Under the pieces are notes generated by a model, which made no database searches, was not told where the DNA came from, and saw only the letters and a program-made list of their open reading frames with translations. This document shows positions 50,431-58,177 of a stretch of DNA of 64,000 nt, in pieces. Both the position numbers and the translations under genes were made by a program. Position 1 is the first letter of the stretch; each line of letters starts with the position of its first letter. The stretch covers positions 1 to 64,000 of IMG/VR virus record IMGVR_UViG_3300005532_000244; one strand, given 5' to 3'. The DNA is from a virus.

Positions 50431-50930
50431 GTTGGCTGTTCGTTGCGATGACCCGCAACCAGGGCGACACGGTGGCGGGCGACCCGCCGACGCTCGTCGT
50501 CCAAGTCGACGCCGCGGACCAGGCGAGCGCGTTCGCCGCCGCCGAGCAGGCGCAGCCGAACTACACCGCGACAGCGATCGTCGACAGCGGCGAGCCGCCG
50601 GCGCCCGGCGATGACAGCGCCTACGAGACGGCGGCCCAGACGGCGGCGACGGCGAAGCTCGAGGCGACGAATCAGGCGAACCTGCTGCACGAACGGAACC
50701 GGTGGCTCGCGCAGACCGACCCGTACATGCTCGCCCCGGCGAACTTCCCGTCCGACATGCCCGCCGACGTGCAAGCGGCGATCACCGCGAACCTCGCCGC
50801 GATCCAGACGTGGCGGCAGCAGCTCCGCGACTGGCCATCAACCGTCACCGACTGGACGCAGCCGCCGCCGCTCCCGACGCCGCCGTCGATCACGTTGCCG
50901 AGCGGCCGGCAGCTGATCATCGTCACCTGA
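50427..50930 (+). CDS. Tail fibre assembly-like protein
   Basis: Encodes 167 residues. ERNRWLAQTDPYMLAPANFP, IQTWRQQLRDWPSTVTDWTQ and a Pro-rich end resemble the C-terminal region of tail fibre assembly chaperones (YRQxLRDxP pattern). ATGA overlap with the fibre gene. Could remain in the tail tip as a structural part. Confidence 0.6.
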   Translation: MSWLFVAMTRNQGDTVAGDPPTLVVQVDAADQASAFAAAEQAQPNYTATAIVDSGEPPAPGDDSAYETAAQTAATAKLEATNQANLLHERNRWLAQTDPYMLAPANFPSDMPADVQAAITANLAAIQTWRQQLRDWPSTVTDWTQPPPLPTPPSITLPSGRQLIIVT

Positions 50931-50942
50931 AAGGAACCCCAG

Positions 50943-51761
50943 ATGCAGATCACACGCGGCCGCGACATTTCCAACCGCAACGGTGCAGCCGCCGGGCTCG
51001 CCGCGATCCACGACCCGAAGACCGGTTGGATCTACGCGAAAGGCACCGAGGGCCTCGGCTTCGTCGACCCGCTCTACCCGACCTTCTACGACGCCGGCCA
51101 CTACGTGCGCAAACCCGTCGGCCCGTACGGGTTCCTGCATCCCGACCTCGACGGGGCCGCACAGGCCAGGTTCCTGCTCGAGCACACCAAGCCGAAGCCG
51201 GGCGACCTGAAACCGGTGATCGACAGCGAGACGCTCCACAACGGCGACTGGGAGCAGTGCGCGGCCACGACGCTCGCTGCGCTGCGCGAACTCGACGCGC
51301 ACGGCACCGGCGGGATCGGCTATGCGAGCTCAAGCTTCATCCGGCAACTCGCCGCGCACGAGCCGGCGCTGAAGTCGTTTGGCTGGTGGTATGCCGACTA
51401 CGCGACGGTGCTGTGGCGGATCCCGGGCGTGCGGGCGCTGCTCTGGCAGAACACCGACCGGCTCGGCGTCGGCAGGTTCGCGACCGACGGTGACGTGCTG
51501 CTCGCGCGCAGCCTCGCCGCGATCGAGATCCCCGCGCACGCGATCGTCCGCCACCCAGCACCAAAGCCCGCCCCCGCCCCCCAGCCGAAGCCGAAGCCGA
51601 AGCCGAAGCCGAAGGCGAAGCCGAAGGCGAAGAAGCCGGCCGTCGCGAAGCGACGCTACTACACGCTCAAGCGCAACGTGCCGCTCAAGAAGGGCCAACG
51701 GATCGCCTACCAGCCCGGCAAGGGCTACTACGCCCGCACGGCGGCCGCCAAGAAGGCGTAG
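50943..51761 (+). CDS. Endolysin, GH25 muramidase
   Basis: Encodes 272 residues. Residues ~5-195 are glycoside hydrolase family 25: RGRDISNRNG, YAKGTEGLGFVDPLY, GPYGFLHPDLDG, VIDSETLHNGDW (Asp/Glu pair typical of catalysis) and GIGYASSSFIRQL. It would cleave the glycan backbone of peptidoglycan. A PKPKPKPK linker leads to a basic ~50-residue C-terminal region (YYTLKRNVPLKKGQRIAYQP), probably wall-binding. No signal peptide, so release needs a holin. AAAGGA precedes the ATG. Confidence 0.9.
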   Translation: MQITRGRDISNRNGAAAGLAAIHDPKTGWIYAKGTEGLGFVDPLYPTFYDAGHYVRKPVGPYGFLHPDLDGAAQARFLLEHTKPKPGDLKPVIDSETLHNGDWEQCAATTLAALRELDAHGTGGIGYASSSFIRQLAAHEPALKSFGWWYADYATVLWRIPGVRALLWQNTDRLGVGRFATDGDVLLARSLAAIEIPAHAIVRHPAPKPAPAPQPKPKPKPKPKAKPKAKKPAVAKRRYYTLKRNVPLKKGQRIAYQPGKGYYARTAAAKKA

Positions 51762-51764
51762 ACC

Positions 51765-51866
51765 GTGGCGCGCCCGACGCGCCGCCGCCCCCACCGCCCG
51801 CTCCACCCCTACACGTTCCACCACCTGATCGCGCGACTGCTGCGCGTACGCCGCCGACCCCGCTAA
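51765..51866 (+). CDS. Arg/His-rich small protein
   Basis: Encodes 33 residues, MARPTRRRPHRPLHPYTFHH followed by LIARLLRVRRRPR. GTG four bases after the endolysin stop. Strongly basic; may interact with membrane or nucleic acid. Only position and bias support it. Confidence 0.4.
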   Translation: MARPTRRRPHRPLHPYTFHHLIARLLRVRRRPR

Positions 51867-51890
51867 CCCCCGAACCTCCGAGGACGACCG

Positions 51891-52229
51891 ATGGACCCCG
51901 AAACGACACTCGAGCAGCGCGTCGCCACACTCGAGAAGAGCACCGCGAAACTCCAGCGCGACCACACCGCCACCCGTCGACTCGTCCGCGACCTGACCAA
52001 GCGTGTCGACGCGATCCTCCCCGACGTCAAGGTCGCGCTCAAGGCGCAAACAGGCGAGCTGAAGGTCGCGATCGCGGAGTCCGAGACCCGCAACGCCGAC
52101 CGGATCACCGACGTCGCCCGCCAGTGGCCCGCGACCGCGGTCGTGATCGCCACGATCGCCGGCGGCGCCGTCGCGGCCGCGCTCGTCGACCTGCTGCTCG
52201 CGGCCGCGCGTCTCCCGCACCTCTCCTGA
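51891..52229 (+). CDS. Coiled coil with C-terminal membrane helix
   Basis: Encodes 112 residues: a long charged helix (LEQRVATLEKSTAKLQRDHT) then one transmembrane segment (PATAVVIATIAGGAVAAALV). Immediately after the endolysin and before other membrane proteins, so part of the lysis cassette, perhaps a holin partner or envelope-disrupting protein. Confidence 0.65.
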   Translation: MDPETTLEQRVATLEKSTAKLQRDHTATRRLVRDLTKRVDAILPDVKVALKAQTGELKVAIAESETRNADRITDVARQWPATAVVIATIAGGAVAAALVDLLLAAARLPHLS

Positions 52230-52621
52230 TGCGCCGCGTCGTCAACGCGGCGATCGAGCGGTTCAACGACTGGCTCGCCTCTGAACGCGGCTTCGTCCAG
52301 GCCGTCGTCGTCTCGGTCGCCTGGAACGTCGCCGTCTTCGTCGGCGTCGACCCGCACGGGTTCGTCTATCTGTTCGTCGCGACCGAGCTCGGGATCATCA
52401 CCCAGTTCACGCTCGCGATCATCGGCCGCCGCTCCGGCGCGAAAGTCGACCAGGCGCTCGCAACGATCGACCAGGTCGTCGACGACCTCTACACCACCGC
52501 GCAGGCCACGCTCCGGCTCGCCCAGAACGAGGCCGGGATCCAGGCCGCGCTCGCCGCGCAGTCGGAGACGATCGCCGCCGCCGTGACCGAGCTCCAAAAC
52601 CACCTCACCAAGGAGACCTGA
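52229..52621 (+). CDS. Holin-like membrane protein
   Basis: Encodes 130 residues. Two hydrophobic segments (FVQAVVVSVAWNVAVFVGV and FVYLFVATELGIITQFTLAI) followed by a helical tail (LRLAQNEAGIQAALAAQSET). ATG overlaps the previous stop. Candidate class II holin that opens the membrane for endolysin exit. Confidence 0.65.
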   Translation: MRRVVNAAIERFNDWLASERGFVQAVVVSVAWNVAVFVGVDPHGFVYLFVATELGIITQFTLAIIGRRSGAKVDQALATIDQVVDDLYTTAQATLRLAQNEAGIQAALAAQSETIAAAVTELQNHLTKET

Positions 52622-52971
52622 TGATCAGTCGCATCCGCCGCTTCCTCGCGGCCACTCCGTACATCAAGATCGGGGAGCACCTCGCGGTCGCGTTCGTCTC
52701 GGCGTTCGGTCTCGCCGCGGTCGCGACGCTCGAGCACGCCGCCGGCAGCCACGGCTTCCAGCTCTCCTGGTCGTTCGCCGCCGGTGTCGCCTCCGCCGCA
52801 GCGGCAGCCGGCTACCAGAAGGTCCGGCCGCAGCTGCTGCGGCTGCTCGGCAAGGAAGCGACACGGCTGCTCAGCGTCCCGCCGGGAGCTACGGTCACCG
52901 TCCTCCACGGAACGGCCGCGAACGCGACCGTCACAATCACGACGGCTGGCAGCCAGGCCTCGAAGCCCTGA
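52621..52971 (+). CDS. Holin-like membrane protein
   Basis: Encodes 116 residues with hydrophobic helices (LAVAFVSAFGLAAVATLEHA, WSFAAGVASAAAAAGY), then a basic stretch and a short beta-like tail (GATVTVLHGTAANATVTITT). Overlaps the preceding holin-like gene; the two may be holin and antiholin. Confidence 0.6.
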   Translation: MISRIRRFLAATPYIKIGEHLAVAFVSAFGLAAVATLEHAAGSHGFQLSWSFAAGVASAAAAAGYQKVRPQLLRLLGKEATRLLSVPPGATVTVLHGTAANATVTITTAGSQASKP

Positions 52972-52982
52972 ACCAATAGGCC

Positions 52983-53186
52983 ATGGAGCGTCTCGGCGAG
53001 GACATCGCGCCCGAGTGGGACGAGCAGGACCGCGTCGAGGGCTGGCGGCTGCACGTGCTGATCGAAGCCGGCTACCCAATCGATCTCGCCGAACGGATCG
53101 CCGCAAGCAGCGCCGACCTCCACCGCGCGGTCGAGCTCCTCGAGAACGGCTGCCCGCCCGCACTCGCCGCCGAGATCCTTCTCTGA
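52983..53186 (+). CDS. Small acidic protein
   Basis: Encodes 67 residues: WRLHVLIEAGYPIDLAERIA and LHRAVELLENGCPPALAAEI, a UBA-like three-helix pattern seen in small phage and actinobacterial proteins. Function unknown. Confidence 0.6.
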   Translation: MERLGEDIAPEWDEQDRVEGWRLHVLIEAGYPIDLAERIAASSADLHRAVELLENGCPPALAAEILL

Positions 53187-53194
53187 TCGGAGCA

Positions 53195-53758
53195 ATGGTG
53201 AGCATCAACCTCGACGCGCTCGACCAGTTCCGCAAGCACCCCGCCCCGTCGGGCACCGACTACCCCGCCGGGGTCGTGCGTCTCTTCTCCCCCGACGACA
53301 ACATCCACGCCGCGATGGTCTACGTCGTCGAGCACACACAGGTCTCGCTCGGATCAGCGATGTACGGCTGGGACGACGACGAGATCCAGCAGCTCTTCCA
53401 GAAGGTCTGGCTCGACGAACGGCTGCCGGTTGTGCTCGCGCTCGACTCCTCGCAGGCCGGCGGCGTCCATGAGCGGACTCTGCTCGCGCAACTCGAGGCG
53501 AAACTGCCGGCGGGGACGCTCGGCAACGAGCTCGTGATCGGACGGTCGCGGAAGCACGCGATCTCGCATCTGAAGTTGATCCGTTCCGACGACATCACGA
53601 TCGGCGGGTCGACGAACCTCTCCGCGTCCGGTGAGGGCGCGCAGAACAACGAGGCGATCTTCATCCGTTCGGCGTCGTACGCGCTCGAGACGCAGGCGAA
53701 GATCGACTTGACGGTCGCCGAGATGCGGGCTCAGATGAGCGCCGCGTCGGCGGCGTAG
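53195..53758 (+). CDS. Phospholipase D-fold protein (Nuc-like)
   Basis: Encodes 187 residues. HLKLIRSDD gives HxKx4D (His125, Lys127, Asp132) followed by GGSTN (137-141), the HKD motif of the PLD superfamily. A single motif and small size match dimeric Nuc-type nucleases better than lipases. The ATG is only two bases from GGAG, so GTG at 53198 may be the true start. Last gene of the late operon; could degrade host DNA or membrane at lysis. Confidence 0.8.
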   Translation: MVSINLDALDQFRKHPAPSGTDYPAGVVRLFSPDDNIHAAMVYVVEHTQVSLGSAMYGWDDDEIQQLFQKVWLDERLPVVLALDSSQAGGVHERTLLAQLEAKLPAGTLGNELVIGRSRKHAISHLKLIRSDDITIGGSTNLSASGEGAQNNEAIFIRSASYALETQAKIDLTVAEMRAQMSAASAA

Positions 53759-53761
53759 GGC

Positions 53762-53792
53762 GCCCTCGCCGCTCTGTGGTCGCGGCGGGGGC
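53762..53792. terminator. Bidirectional terminator between convergent operons
   Basis: GCCCTCGCCGC (53762-53772), 9-base loop, GCGGCGGGGGC (53782-53792): an 11-bp stem with one G-U pair, placed exactly between the stops of the rightward late operon and the leftward replication operon. Confidence 0.6.
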
Positions 53793-53798
53793 GTCCGG

Positions 53799-54089
53799 TC
53801 ACGCGCGGTCCCGTGTAGCGTCGCCGAACGCCGCCTGCAACGCCTCCAGAACCCGCTCCGCCTGCTCGTCACCGTTCAGCATCCGCACCACCAGCTTGTG
53901 CAGGTTCAGCAGCGACTCCCGATAGTGCGCCGGCTGCAACCCCGGCGGCAGAACCGGCAGCCCCATCAGCCGGGCGACGTTCTCGAGCTGCTCGAGCGTC
54001 GGCTCCTCGACCGCGACGATGGGCTCGCGGAGCTCGCCCGGCCGGCGGTGCGGCACCTGCACAAACCCCTTCCGCGGCTGCGTCGTCAC
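53799..54089 (-). CDS. Small protein after replication gene
   Basis: Encodes 96 residues (QLENVARLMGLPVLPPGLQP, LLNLHKLVVRMLNGDEQAER), helical. GTG start overlaps the stop of the initiator-like gene. It could be a helicase-loader-type accessory, but no motif proves this. Confidence 0.55.
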   Translation of the reverse strand: MTTQPRKGFVQVPHRRPGELREPIVAVEEPTLEQLENVARLMGLPVLPPGLQPAHYRESLLNLHKLVVRMLNGDEQAERVLEALQAAFGDATRDRA

Positions 54090-54880
54090 GCCGCCGCGCT
54101 CCCCCGCTCCGCGATCACTTCGCGCACCGTCGCCACCAGGTACTTCGCCTCGTTCGCGATCGGCCCCAGATGCGTCTTGCGGCGGCGCGCCTCGACCCGC
54201 TCGAGCGCGGCAGCGAGCACCGCTTCGGGCTGGCCGCGCAACACCGACCCCAGCACGATCGGCGTCTTAGGGTCGGCGCCGCGAAGGTCAGCCGCAATCT
54301 GTCGCAGCCGTTCAAGATCCGGGCCGTAGTCAGCGGTCCTGAGAAGATTTTTCGACTCGTCAGCGCCGACCGAGTGATCAGAACCGCTGATGGTGGACAA
54401 AGGCTTAAACCCAGGGTCTGACGCGCGCGCGGAAGAGGGGTGTGTGTCTGTCACACCCGTGTCACGCGTGACGTGCGTGTGACATTCCGGCGAGCGTCGC
54501 TTCCGCTGCCTCTGCGCGTTGCGGACGCGACGCATCTGGCGGCTGAGCGTCGTCTCCTGGTAGTCGCCGTAGTCGTGGATCTGGAAACCGCCGGGGACCT
54601 CGTGGAAGAGGCCTGAGCGCACGAGGCGCCGGGCGAGCGCGTCGTGTGATGCCGGCACGTACAGGCCGGTGAGGGCGCCGTCGTCGAGGCCGAGACCGTC
54701 GACGCCGCCGAGTTCGCCGAGAAGGTGGCCGGCGAGGAAGCCGTCGTTTTCTTCTCGGTGGCTGTGCGCGACGCCGCAGACGAGCATGCCGATCTCCGCG
54801 AACGTAAGTCCGGCGAACTTCCGGGTTCGGAAGAAGTCGTGCTTGAAGACGATCTCGTCTGCTTTGAGGTGTCGTGACAT
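54086..54880 (-). CDS. Replication initiator/replisome organiser-like protein
   Basis: Encodes 264 residues. N-terminal ~130 residues form a winged-helix-like domain (FRTRKFAGLTFAEIGMLVCG, LARRLVRSGLFHEVPGGFQI, HDYGDYQETTLSR) as in phage replication proteins; then a basic stretch, a low-complexity linker (CHTHVTRDTGVTDTHPSSAR) and a helical C-terminus (EAKYLVATVREVI). The linker DNA contains an inverted repeat array that may be the origin, as in lambda O. No helicase gene was recognised, so host helicase would be recruited. Confidence 0.7.
   Translation of the reverse strand: MSRHLKADEIVFKHDFFRTRKFAGLTFAEIGMLVCGVAHSHREENDGFLAGHLLGELGGVDGLGLDDGALTGLYVPASHDALARRLVRSGLFHEVPGGFQIHDYGDYQETTLSRQMRRVRNAQRQRKRRSPECHTHVTRDTGVTDTHPSSARASDPGFKPLSTISGSDHSVGADESKNLLRTADYGPDLERLRQIAADLRGADPKTPIVLGSVLRGQPEAVLAAALERVEARRRKTHLGPIANEAKYLVATVREVIAERGSAAA
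54449..54484. repeat. Concentric inverted repeats, possible replication origin
   Basis: A perfect 12-bp palindrome GTCACGCGTGAC (54461-54472) sits inside outer arms TGTCACAC (54449-54456) and GTGTGACA (54477-54484); both share the centre 54466.5. The GTCAC/GTGAC core thus occurs four times in 36 bases within the initiator-like gene. A comparatively AT-rich tract (AGAAGATTTTTCGA) is ~100 bases away. Initiator-binding sites inside the initiator gene are known in lambda-type phages. Confidence 0.45.
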
Positions 54881-54960
54881 GTGGTGTTCCGGTCGGAGGA
54901 ATGTGGGCCGGGGCGGCTAGGCCGCGGCCGCGGGCGGGGGCCGCGCATGCGTCTCGCGCA

Positions 54961-55395
54961 TCAGAACGCCATCCCCTCACGCTCGTGCTCGAGCTCGACG
55001 TCCGCCTCGTCGAATCCCGTGCATGCGCAGCCCTCGATCAGACAGCCCTCGGCCATGTCGTCGCGGTCCGCGTGCGCGGCGGAGACGTGACCGCAGACGC
55101 ACTCTCTGAGCCCGTACGGCGTCTCTTGCCGTGGTGCCGGGAGCGCGAGCTGCCGCGCCGGTGTGTCCCACGTTCGCTCGGCGACCTTGCGCGCGACCTC
55201 TTCGGTGCAGGGCGTGAGCGCGTACACCGACGCCGGCGAATAGAACTGTGTCGCTTCCTGGCCGTGTTCGCTGGCGATGAGGTCGATGCGCAGGAACGCG
55301 CCGCCAGCGAGCGTCGCTTCTCTGACGTATCCGGCCAGGCGGCGATGCCCCATCAGCTCAAGCACCGCGAAGCCCTCGAACGTCGCGTCGCTCAC
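54961..55395 (-). CDS. Conserved-type phage protein with C-terminal Cys cluster
   Basis: Encodes 144 residues. FEGFAVLELMGHRRLAGYVR, LRIDLIASEHGQEATQFYSP and YALTPCTEEVARKVAE resemble a class of phage proteins of unknown function found beside replication genes. The C-terminus (ECVCGHVSAAH, CLIEGCACTGF) adds a zinc-like site. Start overlaps the stop of the downstream-named neighbour at 55392. Confidence 0.65.
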   Translation of the reverse strand: MSDATFEGFAVLELMGHRRLAGYVREATLAGGAFLRIDLIASEHGQEATQFYSPASVYALTPCTEEVARKVAERTWDTPARQLALPAPRQETPYGLRECVCGHVSAAHADRDDMAEGCLIEGCACTGFDEADVELEHEREGMAF

Positions 55396-55802
55396 TCGTC
55401 GGCCCCGTCCGGGTCGTCGTCGAGGGGCCGCTGCTTGCGCTCCGGCTCGGTCAGCGGCGGCACCGCGACGCTGACGTCGGTGACCTTCAACGCCTTCGTC
55501 TGCACGATCGCGTCGACGTCGCCCTCCGAGTCGCGCCGGTGGACGTTCTGCGGGCCCGCGCAGAACACCGTGACCTTCAGGTCGCGGTACGAGCCGGCCT
55601 TGAGGGCGTTGTAGAACGCGACGTCGCGGGCGTCGCCGCGGTCGAGCTCGACGCCACCCGAGAACGAGATCTTGATCACGTTCGGGTCGGACTCGTCGAG
55701 GATCACCTTCGCGCGGGGGACTTCGAAGAGCTTGCCCTTCTCGGCGTCCTCGCCTTTGCTCGTCCCGTCGACGAGCGGTGTTTCAACTGCTGCAGCGCTC
55801 AT
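55392..55802 (-). CDS. Conserved-type phage protein, unknown
   Basis: Encodes 136 residues. Central beta pattern (VIKISFSGGVELDRGDARDV, LKVTVFCAGPQNVHRRDSEG) with acidic ends. Coupled by short overlaps with the RusA gene and its other neighbour, so it belongs to the replication and recombination unit. May bind single-stranded DNA; not shown. Confidence 0.6.
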   Translation of the reverse strand: MSAAAVETPLVDGTSKGEDAEKGKLFEVPRAKVILDESDPNVIKISFSGGVELDRGDARDVAFYNALKAGSYRDLKVTVFCAGPQNVHRRDSEGDVDAIVQTKALKVTDVSVAVPPLTEPERKQRPLDDDPDGADE

Positions 55803-56368
55803 GCTGCTCCTCTCTCGAGCGCCTCGAGTGGGAGCTGCGCGGTCGTGGCGCTCTCGACGCCGCGCAGCTCGCGATGCTTGCCCTCCACCGTGTCCTGAGC
55901 GATCGGGACGACGCGCACTTCGCAGCGCGCCGGCTCCCCGTACACCTTCTGCGCGATCTGCGTCGCGACCTGACTGTCATCCCGCCAGACGACACCGGTC
56001 AGAGAATCTTCGATCAGCCGCAGGAGTTTCGTCGTGTCCGGCTTGACTGTGTGGAAGCGCGGCGCGGCTGGCTTGAGGATCCCCGCTCGCTTGCCAGTAC
56101 CAAAATGTGACTTGGGGCGCGGCATCCAGAAGGTCACCTCGAGCAGGAGCGGCCCCTCGAGCGGCGGCAGGTAGCCGTGTGTGCCGATCGGGGTCTCGTC
56201 GTGGCAGGTCATGGCCTGAACGGCTGCGTCGCGGACGAGCGCCTTCCAAGGGCGAGCCTTGTCGCTTGCGTCGGTGATGATGACGCGGCCGGTGTTGCGG
56301 TTCACGAAGCCGCGCTTGCTGCCGCCGGCGACCGGTGTGCCATGCACGGTGAAGCTGACCGGGTTCAC
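55799..56368 (-). CDS. rusA: RusA-family Holliday junction resolvase
   Basis: Encodes 189 residues. FTVHGTPVAGGSKRGFV, FWMPRPKSHFGTGK, HTVKPDTTKLLRLIEDSLTG and VVWRDDSQVATQIAQKVYG carry the conserved Asp residues (KPD, ED, DD) of RusA, which cuts Holliday junctions with Mg2+. Resolves intermediates made by the RecT system before packaging. GTG start overlaps the preceding small gene. Confidence 0.92.
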   Translation of the reverse strand: MNPVSFTVHGTPVAGGSKRGFVNRNTGRVIITDASDKARPWKALVRDAAVQAMTCHDETPIGTHGYLPPLEGPLLLEVTFWMPRPKSHFGTGKRAGILKPAAPRFHTVKPDTTKLLRLIEDSLTGVVWRDDSQVATQIAQKVYGEPARCEVRVVPIAQDTVEGKHRELRGVESATTAQLPLEALERGAA

Positions 56369-56520
56369 GCGGCCTCGCCTTCGGTGGCGCGGAACCTGCG
56401 CTCGAACTCGTGGAAGCAGACGTCGCGCTCGCTGCCGCCGCCGTACCGCTGACGTTGCAGCCCGCCTTTCGGCTGCGACGTGTGCTTACGCCGCCGACGC
56501 GGCCTGTTTCGTCTAGGCAA
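56365..56520 (-). CDS. Small Arg-rich protein with TTG start
   Basis: Encodes 51 residues, Arg-rich N-terminus (MPRRNRPRRRRKHTSQPKGG) then ERDVCFHEFERRFRATEGEA. The TTG at 56520 is supported by GAGGAG four bases upstream and by the GTGA overlap with rusA. Unknown; basic character suggests nucleic acid binding. Confidence 0.5.
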   Translation of the reverse strand: MPRRNRPRRRRKHTSQPKGGLQRQRYGGGSERDVCFHEFERRFRATEGEAA

Positions 56521-56532
56521 GGGGCTCCTCTC

Positions 56533-56826
56533 TCATGTGGCGATGCTCCAGCAGTGGCCTGCGGGGACGGGGATCAGCGAGCCGAGGTAGCGGCCGTCAT
56601 ATGCGTCCATCCACGTCTCGGCGTCGCGGCGCGGGATCCCGGGCTCGCCCCGCTCGGCCGGCCGGAACCAGCGCACCACGAAGCCCACGTCGTCGTAGAC
56701 GTCGACCCGTTCGACGGTCACCTCTCGGCCGCCGGGGAGCAGGAGCCGCATCCCCGGCTCGAGCTCGTCGACCGGGACCGGCTGCGACCGGACGACGTAC
56801 AAATCCTCGCCGGAGGGACGGGTCAC
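56533..56826 (-). CDS. Small unknown protein
   Basis: Encodes 97 residues from the GTG at 56826: EDLYVVRSQPVPVDELEPGM, REVTVERVDVYDDVGFVVRW, DAYDGRYLGSLIPVPAGHCW. Mixed beta, folded cytoplasmic. A longer in-frame extension upstream (to 56958) runs through Arg/Gly-rich sequence antisense to the next gene and was not accepted. Confidence 0.6.
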   Translation of the reverse strand: MTRPSGEDLYVVRSQPVPVDELEPGMRLLLPGGREVTVERVDVYDDVGFVVRWFRPAERGEPGIPRRDAETWMDAYDGRYLGSLIPVPAGHCWSIAT

Positions 56827-56859
56827 CGGCCGGCCCCCGGGTTGTATGGTTCCGGCACG

Positions 56860-57120
56860 GTGAAGGCCGCGGTCGCATCGCTTGCGGCGGCAGGGCTGCT
56901 CACGATCCCCTCGGCGAGCAGCCCCGACACGGCACGCCTGCAACGCGAGATCGACCACCTGCAGAAGCAGGTAACGACGCTCACGCGCGCCGTCCGCTCC
57001 CTGCAGTGCGACAACCTGCAGCTGAGCCTACGGATCGTCGCGCTGACGTCGACGACACCAGCGCCCCCCGGCGCAGGGCCGCCATCGCTGACGCCAGGCG
57101 TGCCGCCGAACTGTCCCTAG
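56860..57120 (+). CDS. Small exported coiled-coil protein
   Basis: Encodes 86 residues: signal-like N-terminus (MKAAVASLAAAGLLTIPSAS), coiled coil (LQREIDHLQKQVTTLTRAVR) and Pro-rich tail. It is rightward, against the surrounding early operon, with TATGGT (56845-56850) ending nine bases before the GTG, so the message could be leaderless. It converges with the secreted gene at 57121. Candidate lysogen-expressed gene. Confidence 0.6.
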   Translation: MKAAVASLAAAGLLTIPSASSPDTARLQREIDHLQKQVTTLTRAVRSLQCDNLQLSLRIVALTSTTPAPPGAGPPSLTPGVPPNCP

Positions 57121-58134
57121 TCACTGTGCCGGCACCGCCAACGTGACGAGGTGCCCGTCAACGTAGTAGCCCGGGAAGATCAGCGGTGCTCGCGCCGTGA
57201 CCGGCACGTTCGGGTTACGCGTGAACCAGCCCTGGTTGCCGTTGTTGATCGAGCCCGGAAGCCACGACCGGGCGCTCGCACACGGGAACTGCGTCTGGTA
57301 CCAGACGCAGTCGATCTCGAAGGGGTTGGAGGGATACGGCTGCCAGCCCTTGCCGTCCGAGCAGTTCGTGATCTGGTTGGGATAGCAAGGATTCGCGACG
57401 TTGTACGGCCAGTTGACCGGCGTCTGGTTTTTGGCGAAGCCAACGAGCGTATCGTCGTGCGAGTCGGCGATGTTGTCGTAGTCGGCGTCCTCGCCCATCA
57501 CCTGCGCGTACGTCATCTGGCCGGGGAACGTGACGTCGAACTCAAGAGTGGTGTTGACGTAGATCTGCCATTCGTTCGTCGGCTTCCCATTGCTCAGCAC
57601 GTTCACGAACTTCATGTCGTAGCCCGTGTTGAGCGAGATGTTCGACGCGACAACCTTGAAGCCGTAGTTGCTCGACGGGGTGCAGCTTCCGTTACCCGAT
57701 CCGGTGTAGTACTCGACGTACACGTAGGGCTGCGCCGAGTTCAAGCATGGGCTGGCCCCGGTCTCGATTCCTGCTTGCATCCATTGGCCTACCCCGTTGC
57801 CGCCGCCGATCGTGAAGTAGGTGAGCGAGTGTTCCAGCGACCCGGCGCCCTCCGACGTGTAGCCGGTCGCGTTGGCGTACATCGTCCCTTCGAGCGTCCC
57901 GGTTTCGGGGGTGCAGCCGGTTCCCCAGCAGTCTTGGAGCCCCTTGTAAACGAAGCCGTAGTCGTAGGGCGTCCCAGAGCCGATGGTTGAGCATTCGTTG
58001 TCGAGCGTGCCGGGGTTCCCGGTACCGGTCCGGTGGCACCAGTGGTGGTCGGGTAGCGACGGCAGCGTTGCGGTTGCGGTTGCGGCCGTTACTGCTGCGA
58101 CGAAGAGCGCCGCGAGGAAGAGGAGTTTCCTCAT
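57121..58134 (-). CDS. Large secreted protein of unknown function
   Basis: Encodes 337 residues from the ATG at 58134, chosen for GGGAGG seven bases upstream. Signal peptide MRKLLFLAALFVAAVTAATA. The mature part is Asn/Gly/Thr/Tyr-rich with several cysteines (HHWCHRTGTGNPG, DCWGTGCTPETG, CVWYQTQFPC) and an Asp-rich loop (DADYDNIADSHDD) that could bind calcium. Codon third positions are less GC-biased than in neighbouring genes. Not recognised; likely acts outside the lysogen. Confidence 0.65.
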   Translation of the reverse strand: MRKLLFLAALFVAAVTAATATATLPSLPDHHWCHRTGTGNPGTLDNECSTIGSGTPYDYGFVYKGLQDCWGTGCTPETGTLEGTMYANATGYTSEGAGSLEHSLTYFTIGGGNGVGQWMQAGIETGASPCLNSAQPYVYVEYYTGSGNGSCTPSSNYGFKVVASNISLNTGYDMKFVNVLSNGKPTNEWQIYVNTTLEFDVTFPGQMTYAQVMGEDADYDNIADSHDDTLVGFAKNQTPVNWPYNVANPCYPNQITNCSDGKGWQPYPSNPFEIDCVWYQTQFPCASARSWLPGSINNGNQGWFTRNPNVPVTARAPLIFPGYYVDGHLVTLAVPAQ

Positions 58135-58177
58135 CGTGTGCCTCCCTTTGTTGTGGTGACCCCTGCTCATGCGGCGT

